Below are positions 63,745 through 64,000 of a DNA stretch of 64,000 bases, in pieces. A model generated the notes under the pieces. It was not told the origin of the DNA and made no database searches. It saw nothing but the letters and a program-made list of their open reading frames with translations. Position numbers and translations under genes: made by a program. Location: the NCBI GenBank assembly GCA_903937385.1, contig CAIZZF010000005.1, positions 124,001 to 188,000 on the forward strand. The letters run 5' to 3'. The stretch comes from an uncultured Holophagaceae bacterium. Its GTDB lineage: Bacteria > Acidobacteriota > Holophagae > Holophagales > Holophagaceae. The number at the start of each line of letters is the position of its first letter. Within the stretch, counting starts at the first letter, position 1.

Positions 63745-64000
63745 TCAGTTCCCCCCGTCGGCGGCTGGTCCAGGATGGAGGGCCCGGAGCAAGACCTCAT
63801 CCAGGCGGTCGTGGCGGGGCGTGACCTGCACCAGCGTGGCGCCCTGGGCCTGGGCCCAGCGGAAGGTCGCGGTGGGATCCGCCTCGGTCAGTTCCAGGTC
63901 GTAGAGCCCGTTCCGGGCCTCCAGCACCGCGCCCAGCTCCGCCAGGGCGGCCTCCTGGGCCGCATCCAGGGGGTCCAGAAAGCGCAGCTCCACCCGCCGG
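63745..64000 (-). CDS. ABC transporter ATPase, C-terminal part (5' end beyond window)
   Basis: About 85 residues are visible, reading MELRFLDPLDAAQEAALAEL if started at 63993, but the frame is open to the window edge and the true start lies further right. The composition (FRWAQAQGATLVQVTPRHDR, LDEVLLRALH) matches the C-terminal regulatory domain of ABC-2 exporter ATPases. It ends two bases before the permease gene, so a four-gene exporter cluster is cut by the window edge. Confidence 0.7.
   Translation of the reverse strand, partial: RRVELRFLDPLDAAQEAALAELGAVLEARNGLYDLELTEADPTATFRWAQAQGATLVQVTPRHDRLDEVLLRALHPGPAADGGN

Overview
The right two thirds of the window (about 21.3-64 kb) is high-GC, densely packed bacterial chromosome. 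It carries a multihaem cytochrome operon, a bd-type oxidase, outer-membrane barrels, a sigma-54 activator and many housekeeping genes. This mix suits an anaerobic or facultative Gram-negative bacterium. My best guess is an Acidobacteriota/Holophagae (Geothrix-like) genome, but this rests on gene content only and cannot be proved from the window.

Positions 1-21.2 kb look like the right-hand part of an integrated genomic island. The right boundary is a tyrosine recombinase (19.6-21.0 kb, minus) followed by the 3' portion of a tRNA-Glu gene (from the anticodon loop to CCA, 21191-21234) without its 5' half. The tRNA's terminator follows. The intact tRNA-Glu should lie on the plus strand beyond the left edge. 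Island cargo, nearly all on the minus strand, comprises: an AAA ATPase/TOPRIM-like protein (OLD-like, AT-rich); a 1372-residue RecQ-type helicase carrying a winged helix, a zinc finger and a DUF559/Vsr-like nuclease region; a coiled-coil membrane protein; zinc-ribbon proteins; an HU/IHF-like protein; a secreted phospholipase-D-type nuclease; and a tight five-gene operon (DUF4236/J-domain membrane protein, small proline-rich membrane protein, HEAT-like protein, DprA-like protein, ComF-like phosphoribosyltransferase). Further left are a 799-residue protein of mosaic base composition, a DUF4258 protein and an IS21-type element that has cut a small gene. Two truncated gene copies (a phosphoribosyltransferase 3' end at 2.0 kb and a DUF4258 3' end at 19.4 kb) mark recombination junctions. 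Most of this cargo looks like defence or conflict genes. The DprA/phosphoribosyltransferase operon is the strongest candidate for an undescribed system.

The 21.4-31.8 kb region holds an OmpA-type porin, a DUF2892 protein and a PAS-AAA-Fis sigma-54 activator. Behind the activator are two identical TGCAATTTGCA dyads and a good -24/-12 promoter. This promoter should drive an operon encoding a TroA/ZnuA-like periplasmic protein, a TsaA-domain protein, a NifX/NifB-like His-rich protein, an octahaem tetrathionate-reductase-type cytochrome c and its membrane cytochrome b. cydAB (CIO-like bd oxidase) follows.

The 31.8-42.4 kb region holds outer-membrane and lipid-phosphatase genes, DgkA, an XRE regulator, a CarH-like B12/MerR regulator, trpR-trpB2 with a perfect 18-bp palindrome over the trpR start, a ferredoxin, UspA, and a CAT-fold acyltransferase/PAP2 pair. 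The 42.5-64 kb region holds a ferric-type ABC importer with two ATPases and a fused permease, methyltransferases (RsmH, RlmN and others), hydrolases, peptidases M28 and M16, dUTPase, a quinone oxidoreductase and an ABC-2 exporter cluster cut by the right edge. Long inverted repeats built on CCACGAAG or CTCTCGCAGAGG occur between chromosomal genes at 38.0, 47.4, 56.9 and 61.0 kb; I saw none in the island.
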